Positions 15,635 through 23,559 of a DNA stretch of 37,004 nt are shown one piece after another; position 1 is the stretch's first letter; every line of letters starts with the position of its first letter. Below the pieces are notes generated by a model that saw only the letters and a program-made list of their open reading frames with translations, had not been told where the DNA came from and did no database searches. Source of the stretch: Candidatus Onthousia faecigallinarum (lineage in GTDB: Bacteria; Bacillota_I; Bacilli_A; RF39; UBA660); the NCBI GenBank assembly GCA_018716225.1, contig DVKE01000029.1, forward strand, positions 1 to 37,004. The letters are read 5' to 3'. The position numbers were made by a program, and so were the translations under genes.

Positions 15635-15839
15635 CAATAATCACCACCAATAGTATATCACTATTTTCTTGTTTTTTCTATTTATCATCTCCTCTATTTA
15701 TTTATTGGGATTTTAGGTAGTCTTTTGTTTTTCTTTTTTCTAGCGACCACTCTCCTTTCTTTACATATTCATCATACCGGAAAATTTTGGGAAAACAATC
15801 AACACTTTATGGGAAATTGTGGGAAAAGAAAAAGAAGGA

Positions 15840-18029
15840 TTATTTTGTTTCCTTCTCTTGTTTTTTCTCTCGTCTTTCGTCTTCCATATGCAATTCTTTT
15901 AGGGCTTCTTTTCTTGAGAAATTTTGTTTTCCTTTTTTATCTACCCCAATGGCTTTCACGATAATGGTATCCCCTTCTTTTACAACATCTTCCACTTTCT
16001 TTACATGATCTTTCGCTAGTTGAGAAATATGAACGAAGCCTTCACAACCCGGCCATAATTCGACATAACAACCAAACTCAATGATCTTAACGACTTTCGC
16101 TTCATAAAGTTTCCCTTCTTCGACTTCGCGAGCGACTTCTTGAATGCGTCTTGCCGTTTCGTTGATAATCTCTTGATCGGTATGATAAATAATCACTCTA
16201 CCATCATCTTCTAAATCAACTTTGACAGCCCCAATGCTATTAACATCGTTCACATGACTTGATTCACAAATGATTTTGGTGATCATCTCACCACCCTTAC
16301 CAATAACATCACGAATCTTATTTGGTAAGATATAGAAAATCATGGTCTTTGGCGCATATTTCGAAACTTCTTTTCTTGGTTCTTTAATTTGTTTTTGAAT
16401 CACATCAAGAATTTCTATTCTAGCTTTTTTCGCTTGTTCAAGGGCTTCTTTTAAGATCTCTTTGGTTACGCCTTTGATCTTGATATCCATTTGCAAAGCA
16501 CAAATGCCATTTCTTGTTCCCGCCACTTTAAAGTCCATATCTCCTAAATGATCTTCCATGCCAGCGATATCGGTTAAAATCGTATAATCATCCCCAGAAG
16601 TGATTAATCCCATAGCAATACCAGCGACTGGAGCTTTAATCGGAACTCCTGCTGCCATCAAACTCATACAACCAGCGCAAATACTGGCTTGACTACTGCT
16701 TCCATTGCTTTCTAAGATTTCGGATACCACCCGAATGGTATAAGGAAATTCCTCTTCACTAGGAATGACTTGTAATAAAGCTCTTTCTCCTAAGGCACCA
16801 TGACCAATTTCCCGTCTACCTGGTGCCCCATAACGACCGGTTTCTCCGACGCAAAAGGCTGGGAAATTATAGTGAAGCATAAACCGTTTCTCATCTTCTA
16901 ACGATAGACCATCTAAGATTTGATGCTCTCCTAAAGCCCCTAAGGTTGTAACCGATAAGCACTGGGTTTCTCCTCGGGTAAACAAAGCGGAACCATGTGT
17001 TCTAGGAAGAAGATCAATATCCGTAGAAAGAGGGCGAATCTCATCCATTTTTCTACCATCTGAACGAATATGCTCTACTACCACGATTTTGCGGAATAAT
17101 TCGTATTCTACTTGCTCTAAAATGGTCCGCACTTTCACAAGCAGTAACGCAAGTTCTTCCTCTTCCATTTCTTTCTCATTTTCTAACTTGTACTTCTCAA
17201 CAATCTGATCTTTAATTTCATCAAGTCGCTCGTATTTTGTTAATTTATCTTTAATTCTTAAAGCCTCATCCAAATCTTTTTCGGCCAAACCTCGAACTTC
17301 ATCTCTTAGAGCATCTTCAATCTCTAATTTTTCATATTCCATTGGCACTACATCAAGATCAGCGATGACATCCTGTTCAAATTGACAAAGCTCTTTGATC
17401 GCTTCATGCCCTTTCATCAATCCTTCGAGCATAATATCTTCGGATACTTGCTTTGCCCCTGCTTCTACCATATTAATGGCATCTTTCGTTCCCGCTACAG
17501 TTAGATCAATTAAACTATTTTCTAGCTGTTCTGATGTGGGATTGATGATATATTCTCCTTCGATATAACCTACTTTTACCCCGGCAATCGGTCCTTCGAA
17601 GGGAGCTCCTGTTAACATCGTAGCAATGCTTGATCCTAACATGGCCGTAAGTTCCGGTGAACAATCTTGATCTACACTAAGTACTGTATTAATCACCTGC
17701 ACTTCATTTTTAAAATCCTCTTTAAATAAAGGACGCATCGGACGATCGATCATTCTTGCCGCTAGCGTTGCCGCTTCTGTCGGTCTTCCTTCTCGTTTAA
17801 TAAAACCTCCCGGAATCTTTCCAACTGAATAAAGTTTTTCTTGATAATTTACCGTTAATGGAAAAAAATCACTCAACAAATTCGTTTTTGGATTCACCAC
17901 AACTGCCGTCAAAATGACCGTATCTCCATAACGAACTAACACCGAAGCCGTCGCTTGTTTTGCTAACTCTCCATGTTCAACAATAATTTCTTTTCCATGA
18001 AATTCCTTTTTAAATACCTTCTTTGCCAT
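15840..18029 (-). CDS. pnp: Polynucleotide phosphorylase
   Basis: Phosphorolytic 3'-5' exoribonuclease and RNA-tailing enzyme of the degradosome. At 729 aa it has two RNase PH-like cores (about 1-210 with PMRPLFKEDF and IDRPMRP; about 310-550 with EKRFMLHYNFPAFCVGETG and GRREIGHGALGERAL), an alpha-helical linker, a KH domain (IRDVIGKGGEMI) and a C-terminal S1 domain (YEAKVVKIIEFGCYVEL...GFVHISQL). The extra length over B. subtilis lies mostly in the charged linker near 240-290. It follows rpsO in the conserved order. AAGGAAA precedes the ATG. The 220-bp rpsO-pnp spacer holds no recognisable gene, and no strong terminator is seen after the stop. Confidence 0.96.
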   Translation of the reverse strand: MAKKVFKKEFHGKEIIVEHGELAKQATASVLVRYGDTVILTAVVVNPKTNLLSDFFPLTVNYQEKLYSVGKIPGGFIKREGRPTEAATLAARMIDRPMRPLFKEDFKNEVQVINTVLSVDQDCSPELTAMLGSSIATMLTGAPFEGPIAGVKVGYIEGEYIINPTSEQLENSLIDLTVAGTKDAINMVEAGAKQVSEDIMLEGLMKGHEAIKELCQFEQDVIADLDVVPMEYEKLEIEDALRDEVRGLAEKDLDEALRIKDKLTKYERLDEIKDQIVEKYKLENEKEMEEEELALLLVKVRTILEQVEYELFRKIVVVEHIRSDGRKMDEIRPLSTDIDLLPRTHGSALFTRGETQCLSVTTLGALGEHQILDGLSLEDEKRFMLHYNFPAFCVGETGRYGAPGRREIGHGALGERALLQVIPSEEEFPYTIRVVSEILESNGSSSQASICAGCMSLMAAGVPIKAPVAGIAMGLITSGDDYTILTDIAGMEDHLGDMDFKVAGTRNGICALQMDIKIKGVTKEILKEALEQAKKARIEILDVIQKQIKEPRKEVSKYAPKTMIFYILPNKIRDVIGKGGEMITKIICESSHVNDVNSIGAVKVDLEDDGRVIIYHTDQEIINETARRIQEVAREVEEGKLYEAKVVKIIEFGCYVELWPGCEGFVHISQLAKDHVKKVEDVVKEGDTIIVKAIGVDKKGKQNFSRKEALKELHMEDERREKKQEKETK

Positions 18030-18249
18030 TTTATTTCCTTCTTTCTTTTCAAAGCATTTTACTTGTTAGTTAGAGAAGGAGGAAATAAATACAAATGTAA
18101 AAAGATTCTTTCCTGTCCTTATCTTCCGAAACAACATAAAATTCCTTTTATAAGGTTTTTCATCCATTACTAGAATAACAGAAAACCAAAGAAAAAGCCA
18201 CAGTTTTCCAAAATAAACTTCGGTCAAAGAAAAAAAAGAGCCCATTGCC

Positions 18250-18519
18250 CTATTTTCTTAAACCTAACTTTTTCACAACTTCACGATAACGCGTAACATC
18301 CGTTTTCGCTAGATAGTTAAGCATATTACGACGTTGTCCTACTTTCATTAAAAGACCACGATTTGAATGATAATCATGCTTATGTTCTTTTAAATGAGCC
18401 GTTAAGTTTTCAATTTCTTTGGTTAGGATAGCAATTTGAACTTCTGGAGAACCAGTATCCTTTTCTCCCCGTCCAAATTCTTTTACGATCTTTTGCTTTT
18501 CTTCTTTTGTTAAAGCCAT
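18250..18519 (-). CDS. rpsO: 30S ribosomal protein S15
   Basis: The 89-aa primary 16S rRNA-binding protein of the small subunit, exactly the canonical length when started at the [11 protein letters not shown] (18519) rather than the upstream in-frame GTG. Conserved blocks: [48 protein letters not shown] precedes the ATG. It is the first gene of the rpsO-pnp unit, with its own promoter and a structured leader. Confidence 0.97.
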   Translation of the reverse strand: MALTKEEKQKIVKEFGRGEKDTGSPEVQIAILTKEIENLTAHLKEHKHDYHSNRGLLMKVGQRRNMLNYLAKTDVTRYREVVKKLGLRK

Positions 18520-18549
18520 CTTTCGCACTTCCTTTCTATCAATGATTCG

Positions 18550-18599
18550 CTTTCACTTGGTAATAGGTGTAAGGAAGAACTCCTACTACTAAGAGAAAG
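18550..18599 (-). promoter_or_regulatory. Candidate S15-responsive leader RNA
   Basis: Two nested stems in the rpsO leader: outer CTTTC/GAAAG (18595-18599 with 18550-18554) and inner GTAGTAGG/CCTATTAC (18582-18589 with 18560-18567, one G-U pair), capped by a small GGA/TCC hairpin. rpsO leaders often bind S15 for autogenous control. The fold fits in outline, but the protein-binding motif cannot be verified by eye. Confidence 0.4.
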
Positions 18600-18609
18600 T
18601 AACAGCTAT

Positions 18610-18638
18610 AATATACTATAATTTTCTTCTTTTGTCTA
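18610..18638 (-). promoter_or_regulatory. Promoter of rpsO-pnp
   Basis: TAGACA (18638-18633), 17-bp spacer, TATATT (18615-18610). The -35 box overlaps the end of the broken lipoprotein gene. Confidence 0.65.
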
Positions 18639-19283
18639 TTCTTTTACCAAAGTTTTTTCTTTTTCCTTTTCTACTGGTGTTCCAAATTCCGTTGATTTTA
18701 ATTCTCCTTGTACAATTTCATAGTCCGAAAAAGAAACAGGTTCAATATTCGTATAGCACATATAAGTAGAATCATATCGATACAAGCTAAAAAGCAATTT
18801 ATAGCCAGGATGATTCGAATAAGTCTGATATTCTTCGGTTGTTTCCGCTTTCACTAGTAATACATGTTGATTACTATCTAAGACATTTTTTTCTAAATTC
18901 TCTTCCTTCTGCGGATCGGTCAAAGTACCAAACTCTTCATAAGAGGTCACTTCTACTTCATCGGTGTTGGTATAGTATATAACATCTCCATGAGTAGCGG
19001 TATCATCCCAAAAAAGCCATTTATAATGAGAGATATAAGGACCAAAGCCACAAACTTCATAACCCGGATGAGAAGGTAACTGTATAACATCCTCCTTTTT
19101 ATCAAACCCTTCAAACGGAATAGAAAAGATCTGCTCATAAGGTTCTACGATCTATTCTGCCGCTAACTTTACTGGAGCATCTTGCTCCTCCTTTTTTGAT
19201 CCACAACCGCCGCATCCTGATAAGATTAAAGAAGAAACGGTAGCGTAAGCCAACATTTTTGAATATAATTTTACATTTTTCAC
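18636..19283 (-). pseudogene. Lipoprotein gene interrupted by one in-frame UAG
   Basis: A single reading frame of 216 codons starts at GTG 19283 (GGAAGG upstream) with a lipoprotein signal: basic start, hydrophobic core, lipobox LSGC with Cys24, then a charged linker. Codon 44 is UAG (19154-19152). The same frame continues without further stops to 18636, giving about 170 more residues that include two similar SHPGYEVCGFG / NHPGYKLLFSLYR segments, i.e. a duplicated domain. A downstream GTG at 18950 could restart only the last 104 residues, without a signal. The mature protein is not recognised. The break could be a recent C-to-T change (CAG to TAG), a base-call error, or readthrough. Confidence 0.75.
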
Positions 19284-19357
19284 AATTTAATTTTTCCTTC
19301 CATTTTATTTTCTATTCCCTTTTTGTTCTTTTCCTTAATCAAAAGCAAACTCTACTT

Positions 19358-21154
19358 TTAGGATTTATTTTCTTTTGTTTCTTGCTTTTGTTGCATTGCT
19401 TTTACTAAGACTTTCTCAGGCTCTTTGACTGTTCCTAAATAATTTATCATCTCATCAAGCTTATCCAATTGGTCATTTGGATAGATCCCTTGATAATCAT
19501 CCATCACTTCACTAACCGCAAAGTCAAAATCCCTTTGTTCTTGCTCTTTTCTTACTCGTCTTTCTAATCTTTCTTTTAAAGCGGTCGTTTTCTCTATAAA
19601 CTCTACAGCATTTTCTAATGGTAAAACACAGCCATAAATAAGTTTAAAAGCATACGCTGCCTTTTTTTCATCTTCGATGGTAGAAAGATATTCTACAATC
19701 TCCTGCGCATCGCTTCGACAAAGGAGAGGGGTCTCAGTCAAAGATTGCATCGTATATAAGGACTGAAAATTTTCCTCTGTCTTGGAAATTGTTTGCATAT
19801 ACTTCTTTCTTTCTTCTTCATCTAAAACCAAAGCATTGCTACTCTCAAGAAAAGTTCTAGCATAGAAAGCTTGTTGTCCATCTTTCGCAGTCGCTATGAT
19901 CCTAGTATATTCACTTCCTTTTTTATAGGTTGTTTCATTCGCAAATTTACGAGCCTCATCCGCTTGGGCTGCTCCTTTTGCTGCTACAATAGCTTGTAGA
20001 TAAGAAAGACCCTCGGTAAAAGATGTAGCAGTTATAATTCCACCGGTTGCCGCTTGATAACCCGCTTTGGCTTGATATTCTTCTTGAGCATCTCTTACCG
20101 CTTTAATCCAAAGAGGAGCATCTTCTCTTTTCATAATCGCTTTGGAACGAGTCATAAGAGCAGCAAAATAATTTTGAAAATCTTCTTTACTTTCAGCCAC
20201 CATATTTTCGATCAAAAGAACATCTTTTCGATTACAAAAAATAGAATTGATCGCTGCTTCTTTGATATCTTCGGCTTTTGTTTTTACAGGAGCTTCTATA
20301 ATTGGTTTTAATATTTCTTTTAAATCTTCTCTTTCCATCACCCGATTGATTTTTAAAGCCTCATAAGCTTCCCTTGCCGGACCGGTATCTTTCGCTAAGG
20401 CAAACATACGAATAAGGTCAACCGCATCCTCTCGATTTAATACTTTTTTCTTTTGAGCCACCATTCGAGTCAATTCTAGACTTCTTTCTTCTTTGGCTTG
20501 TAAGAAGGCTTTGACAATGTCAAAAAAGCGAGGATCTTGACATATTTGGGGTATACGTAGCAATTGAATGAGGTAATTTTCTTGCTGCCCATTTTCTAAT
20601 GATGAAGCAAGCTTCACCGCTTGAAGAGGATCTACCGTAGAAGAACTTACCATCACTTGATTATAACCTTGAACAAGTTCTTTGACAAAATCCCGTTGAA
20701 AACTTTCTGGCAAATGCGTCACATATCTTACATATTCAATTGCATCTTCTTTTTCTAACACTTTTTTCGCTTCTCCTACCGTCAAACCATCAAAAGCTTG
20801 TTCTTCGCTTGGCGCCAAAGCAATTTCCTTGACAAAATCAAGTTTATTTTCTTTTTTGGCCACTTTTCTTTCCATTAAGCTAGCAAAAAGAGCATTCCCA
20901 GCCTTTACTTTTTCATCTTTTATCATATCTAACACTTGAGCTTGATAGTCTTTCTTTGCCTGGGTAAATTTAGAAGAAGAATATAAAACGATAAGAGCAA
21001 GCGATTTTTCACGACTCTCTAAGATCGTCTTAAATACCTCTTCTTTTTGATTCAATAAAACATCAAGATTAATGAGCCTAGTGTCAAAATTTTTCTTCTT
21101 TAATTCATATAGACTATCCTTTACAAATTTTAATATTTCAATCTTATTTCCCAT
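19358..21154 (-). CDS. Alpha-solenoid repeat protein, paralogue B (598 aa)
   Basis: Not recognised as a named family. All-helical, built from about 33-34-residue helical hairpins whose second helix tends to read (L/M)-x-REDA-x3-I-x3-A-x-AK followed by QA-x2-A. Copies are visible at KEDAIEYVRYV, NREDAVDLIRMFALAK, EREDLKEILKPI and KREDAPLWIKAV. The period resembles TPR/PPR-type solenoids, but no TPR consensus is present. The N-terminal about 110 residues align with those of the adjacent 750-aa protein, so the two are tandem duplicates. No signal peptide or membrane segment: cytoplasmic. AGAAGGAG precedes the ATG; 14 bp separate it from the upstream paralogue. Likely a scaffold or substrate-binding protein. 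Confidence 0.82.
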   Translation of the reverse strand: MGNKIEILKFVKDSLYELKKKNFDTRLINLDVLLNQKEEVFKTILESREKSLALIVLYSSSKFTQAKKDYQAQVLDMIKDEKVKAGNALFASLMERKVAKKENKLDFVKEIALAPSEEQAFDGLTVGEAKKVLEKEDAIEYVRYVTHLPESFQRDFVKELVQGYNQVMVSSSTVDPLQAVKLASSLENGQQENYLIQLLRIPQICQDPRFFDIVKAFLQAKEERSLELTRMVAQKKKVLNREDAVDLIRMFALAKDTGPAREAYEALKINRVMEREDLKEILKPIIEAPVKTKAEDIKEAAINSIFCNRKDVLLIENMVAESKEDFQNYFAALMTRSKAIMKREDAPLWIKAVRDAQEEYQAKAGYQAATGGIITATSFTEGLSYLQAIVAAKGAAQADEARKFANETTYKKGSEYTRIIATAKDGQQAFYARTFLESSNALVLDEEERKKYMQTISKTEENFQSLYTMQSLTETPLLCRSDAQEIVEYLSTIEDEKKAAYAFKLIYGCVLPLENAVEFIEKTTALKERLERRVRKEQEQRDFDFAVSEVMDDYQGIYPNDQLDKLDEMINYLGTVKEPEKVLVKAMQQKQETKENKS

Positions 21155-21168
21155 TTCTTTCTCTCCTT

Positions 21169-23421
21169 CTAGTTTGTTTCTTTGACTATTTTTCTTCTTT
21201 CAAAGCTTTTTTGTAACACTTTGCCTTGTTTTTCTTCGGGTATTTGTTGCAATAAATTCGTCAATTGTTCTAGGTCATAAATATCCACATTGGTAAGCGG
21301 TATTTTTGATATTTCATCAAGAAAAATGGCATCCTCTTGCTTTTGATTTTCTTGCTTTTGTAAGGCAAGACGAGCTTGTTCTTCTTTTACCCAACCATTG
21401 ACTTCTGCTAAAGTGATTCGTTCTTTGCTATCGGCTTTCTTAATTTCTTCACAAACTTTTTTTACTGCCTCTGGCTCTTCCACGAAAGAAAGAGTTGTCA
21501 TAATTTCTTTTCGATCCTCTGGTTCTAATTGATAACAATGGCGAATCGCTACATCGACGCCTTCTACTTGATAATCTTTTTCGGCTTTCTGATACAGCGG
21601 TAGAAAAGAAAGGAGATCGGGATAAGCAAGAGCCAAAGCTTTTTGATCCAAAACAAGATTATTGGCTGCAAATAGTTGATCCTTTCCTTTTAAAGAAGCA
21701 GCCGTCTCAATCAAAGTTAAAGAATCTTCTCTTTCTAATTCCAATACATTAGTAGCAGTAGCAAGATTACAAGCTACTCTTAGTTGAAGAGGTTCATCCA
21801 AAGCCTCTAAAATATCCATAAAATCAAAGACATAATCTTTCCCTCTAGCTAAAAACTCATCATTTTTTAAAGTAGCTTCAAAGGCGCCTTGCAATTTCCA
21901 AAATTCATTTTTCTCCCCAAGCTGAGAAATTTTTCTAGCTAATGATAAAACTGGTCGTTTCCCATACTTTAATATCTTTTTTAGAGCAAGGATGCGTGTA
22001 ATACTTAAAGCACTACTACTTTCGGATTGAGCTATAATATTCATTAAGGTACTACTATAATCTCTTATTCTTTCCCAACGATACTCTTTTTCTAATGATT
22101 CTAGCGTATTTGTATATAGTCCTAATCCTATCTCAGGAGAAGGATCTACCAGATCCAAAATGGCTTTCGCTTGCCACTCTCCTTTGGAAGAAGCCACCGC
22201 TTGAATCAAAGACAATCGATCAGGACGTTTCAATACTCTTTCACATTGGGCCATTCTACCGGTAACCTCTGTTATAATGCTTTCATCTTTCTCCTTCTCT
22301 CTTTTAATCGAGGTCATTATTTGCGTAATAGGAAGAATCTCTTCTTTCGCATACCGAAGGGTTCTGGGATTACTTATCGTAGCAGCGACAATATTGGGAA
22401 AATTACTGTTTTTAAGCATTTTAAGGACAGGAATGACAATTTCTTTTCCTAAGGAAAGAAAATTAGACTGCACAGCAGTTTCCATCGCCCACAAGACTTG
22501 AGGCTTTGGCTCGTTGGCAAAAGTTTCTACAAGAGCGAAATAATAATCTTTTTCTAGTCTTTGGATCCTAGGATTTCGTGCTATATCACTAGCAAACGAT
22601 AAAAAATAAGGCATTACTCCATCTTCTTTTATTTGATCGAGAATATCAATAAGCGGAAAAACATACCCTCTTTCCACAATCACTTGATTCGTCATCACGT
22701 GTTCGAAAGTCTTTGCTTTGTCAAACTTATCGATACTGCCAATTCTTTTAAGACAGGTTAAGATGCCATCCTGCGGGAGAGCAAGAGCATAAGGATTGAT
22801 CACCACATCATAAGCAAATTGAGGAAAGAAAGCTTTTGACACTTCTTCTATGATCGCATCCCGTCTTTTTTTCTCTTGAGCAAGAATATTCGGATGATTC
22901 ATAGTAGCATAAAATACATCTAAATTTCCTCTACTGTCCTCCTTCTTAGCAAGTGTTTGAATATAATCATAGGCATCTGGCAAGTCTAAAACCGCATCAT
23001 TGCAAGCTAAAAGAGTTGCAAGCTTCGCTTGATGAACCTCTCTTGTTGCAATCAATTCAAGGAACGAAAAAGCATCTTCTCTTTTTAAAAGATTCGGGTT
23101 TGTTGCCAATAAACTAGCATAAAACAAAGATAAGGAATCAATATCTTTCTCCTCAAAAATACTTTCCACTTTCGCTTTTAACGCAGAATCAGCTTGCATA
23201 AAATCTCTTGAGGAGAAAAGAATTAATCTTGCATATTGCTGGTATTTATCAGTTTCCTCCTTTTCCTTTGAAGAACTATCTTCCATTATTTTGTTAAGAT
23301 CTTGTTGAAACAAAACCTCTAAATCCATTTGATAGGGAAGGTTTATTTTAGAATCTTTAAAGCTTTCTAACTCTTTCAAACAATCCTTTGCTAACTGTAA
23401 TACTTGTAATTCTAAATTCAT
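21169..23421 (-). CDS. Alpha-solenoid repeat protein, paralogue A (750 aa)
   Basis: Same uncharacterised family as the 598-aa neighbour: an acidic helical N-terminal block (LDLEVLFQQ-like, then ARLILFSSRDFMQAD), then a long run of about 33-residue units with motifs such as KREDAFSFLELIA, DLPDAYDYIQTLAKK, KRPDRLSLIQAVASSK and EREDSLTLIETAASLK. The start is set at ATG 23421 because AAAGGAG precedes it by 6 nt. An in-frame GTG 12 codons earlier falls in the attenuator hairpin and has no ribosome site. It lies downstream of the ClpX-like ATPase and is separated from it by a tiny leader ORF and a terminator-like hairpin, implying attenuated co-transcription. Confidence 0.82.
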   Translation of the reverse strand: MNLELQVLQLAKDCLKELESFKDSKINLPYQMDLEVLFQQDLNKIMEDSSSKEKEETDKYQQYARLILFSSRDFMQADSALKAKVESIFEEKDIDSLSLFYASLLATNPNLLKREDAFSFLELIATREVHQAKLATLLACNDAVLDLPDAYDYIQTLAKKEDSRGNLDVFYATMNHPNILAQEKKRRDAIIEEVSKAFFPQFAYDVVINPYALALPQDGILTCLKRIGSIDKFDKAKTFEHVMTNQVIVERGYVFPLIDILDQIKEDGVMPYFLSFASDIARNPRIQRLEKDYYFALVETFANEPKPQVLWAMETAVQSNFLSLGKEIVIPVLKMLKNSNFPNIVAATISNPRTLRYAKEEILPITQIMTSIKREKEKDESIITEVTGRMAQCERVLKRPDRLSLIQAVASSKGEWQAKAILDLVDPSPEIGLGLYTNTLESLEKEYRWERIRDYSSTLMNIIAQSESSSALSITRILALKKILKYGKRPVLSLARKISQLGEKNEFWKLQGAFEATLKNDEFLARGKDYVFDFMDILEALDEPLQLRVACNLATATNVLELEREDSLTLIETAASLKGKDQLFAANNLVLDQKALALAYPDLLSFLPLYQKAEKDYQVEGVDVAIRHCYQLEPEDRKEIMTTLSFVEEPEAVKKVCEEIKKADSKERITLAEVNGWVKEEQARLALQKQENQKQEDAIFLDEISKIPLTNVDIYDLEQLTNLLQQIPEEKQGKVLQKSFERRKIVKETN

Positions 23422-23443
23422 TTTAAACTCCTTTTTTTGATAG

Positions 23444-23504
23444 AAAAAAAGTAACACAGCGAAAGAAAATAAGTTGTCTTACTCTCTTCTTTTGGTTACT
23501 TTTT
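23444..23504 (-). terminator. Attenuator before the solenoid gene pair
   Basis: On the minus strand AAAAAGTAAC (23504-23495) pairs with GTTACTTTTT (23455-23446). An inner stem AAGAGAGTAAG / CTTATTTTCTT pairs fully if two G-U pairs are allowed. The outer 3' arm merges into a T7 tract (23450-23444). The paralogue A Shine-Dalgarno follows at once. The 5' arm is the end of a 13-codon ORF. Confidence 0.7.
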
Positions 23505-23537
23505 TGATTTCGATAGTACTAGAAAACGTTCTTTCAT
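23496..23537 (-). CDS. Putative 13-aa leader peptide
   Basis: ORF MKERFLVLSKSKK with a perfect AGGAGG Shine-Dalgarno 7 nt before the ATG. Its last codons (AAA AAG TAA) are the 5' arm of the attenuator hairpin, so a ribosome finishing the leader would block terminator formation. No homology evidence is possible at this length. The case rests on ribosome site, position and the parallel with the recombinase leader at 8184-8261. Confidence 0.45.
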   Translation of the reverse strand: MKERFLVLSKSKK

Positions 23538-23559
23538 AATCTTTTCCTCCTGTTATTTT

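Noticed and set aside
15788-15836. TGGGA-N5-TGGGA tandem resembling MraZ-binding boxes
   Set aside because: No mraZ or division/cell-wall genes are next to it, the third copy is out of register, and it lies just past the 3' end of pnp.
15725-16008. Plus-strand ORFs at the 3' end of pnp
   Set aside because: They overlap the pnp S1 domain antisense and show no ribosome site or protein-like composition.
18953-19138. 61-codon minus-strand ORF
   Set aside because: It is out of frame with the lipoprotein. Translating the lipoprotein frame through the single UAG gives one continuous protein over the same bases.
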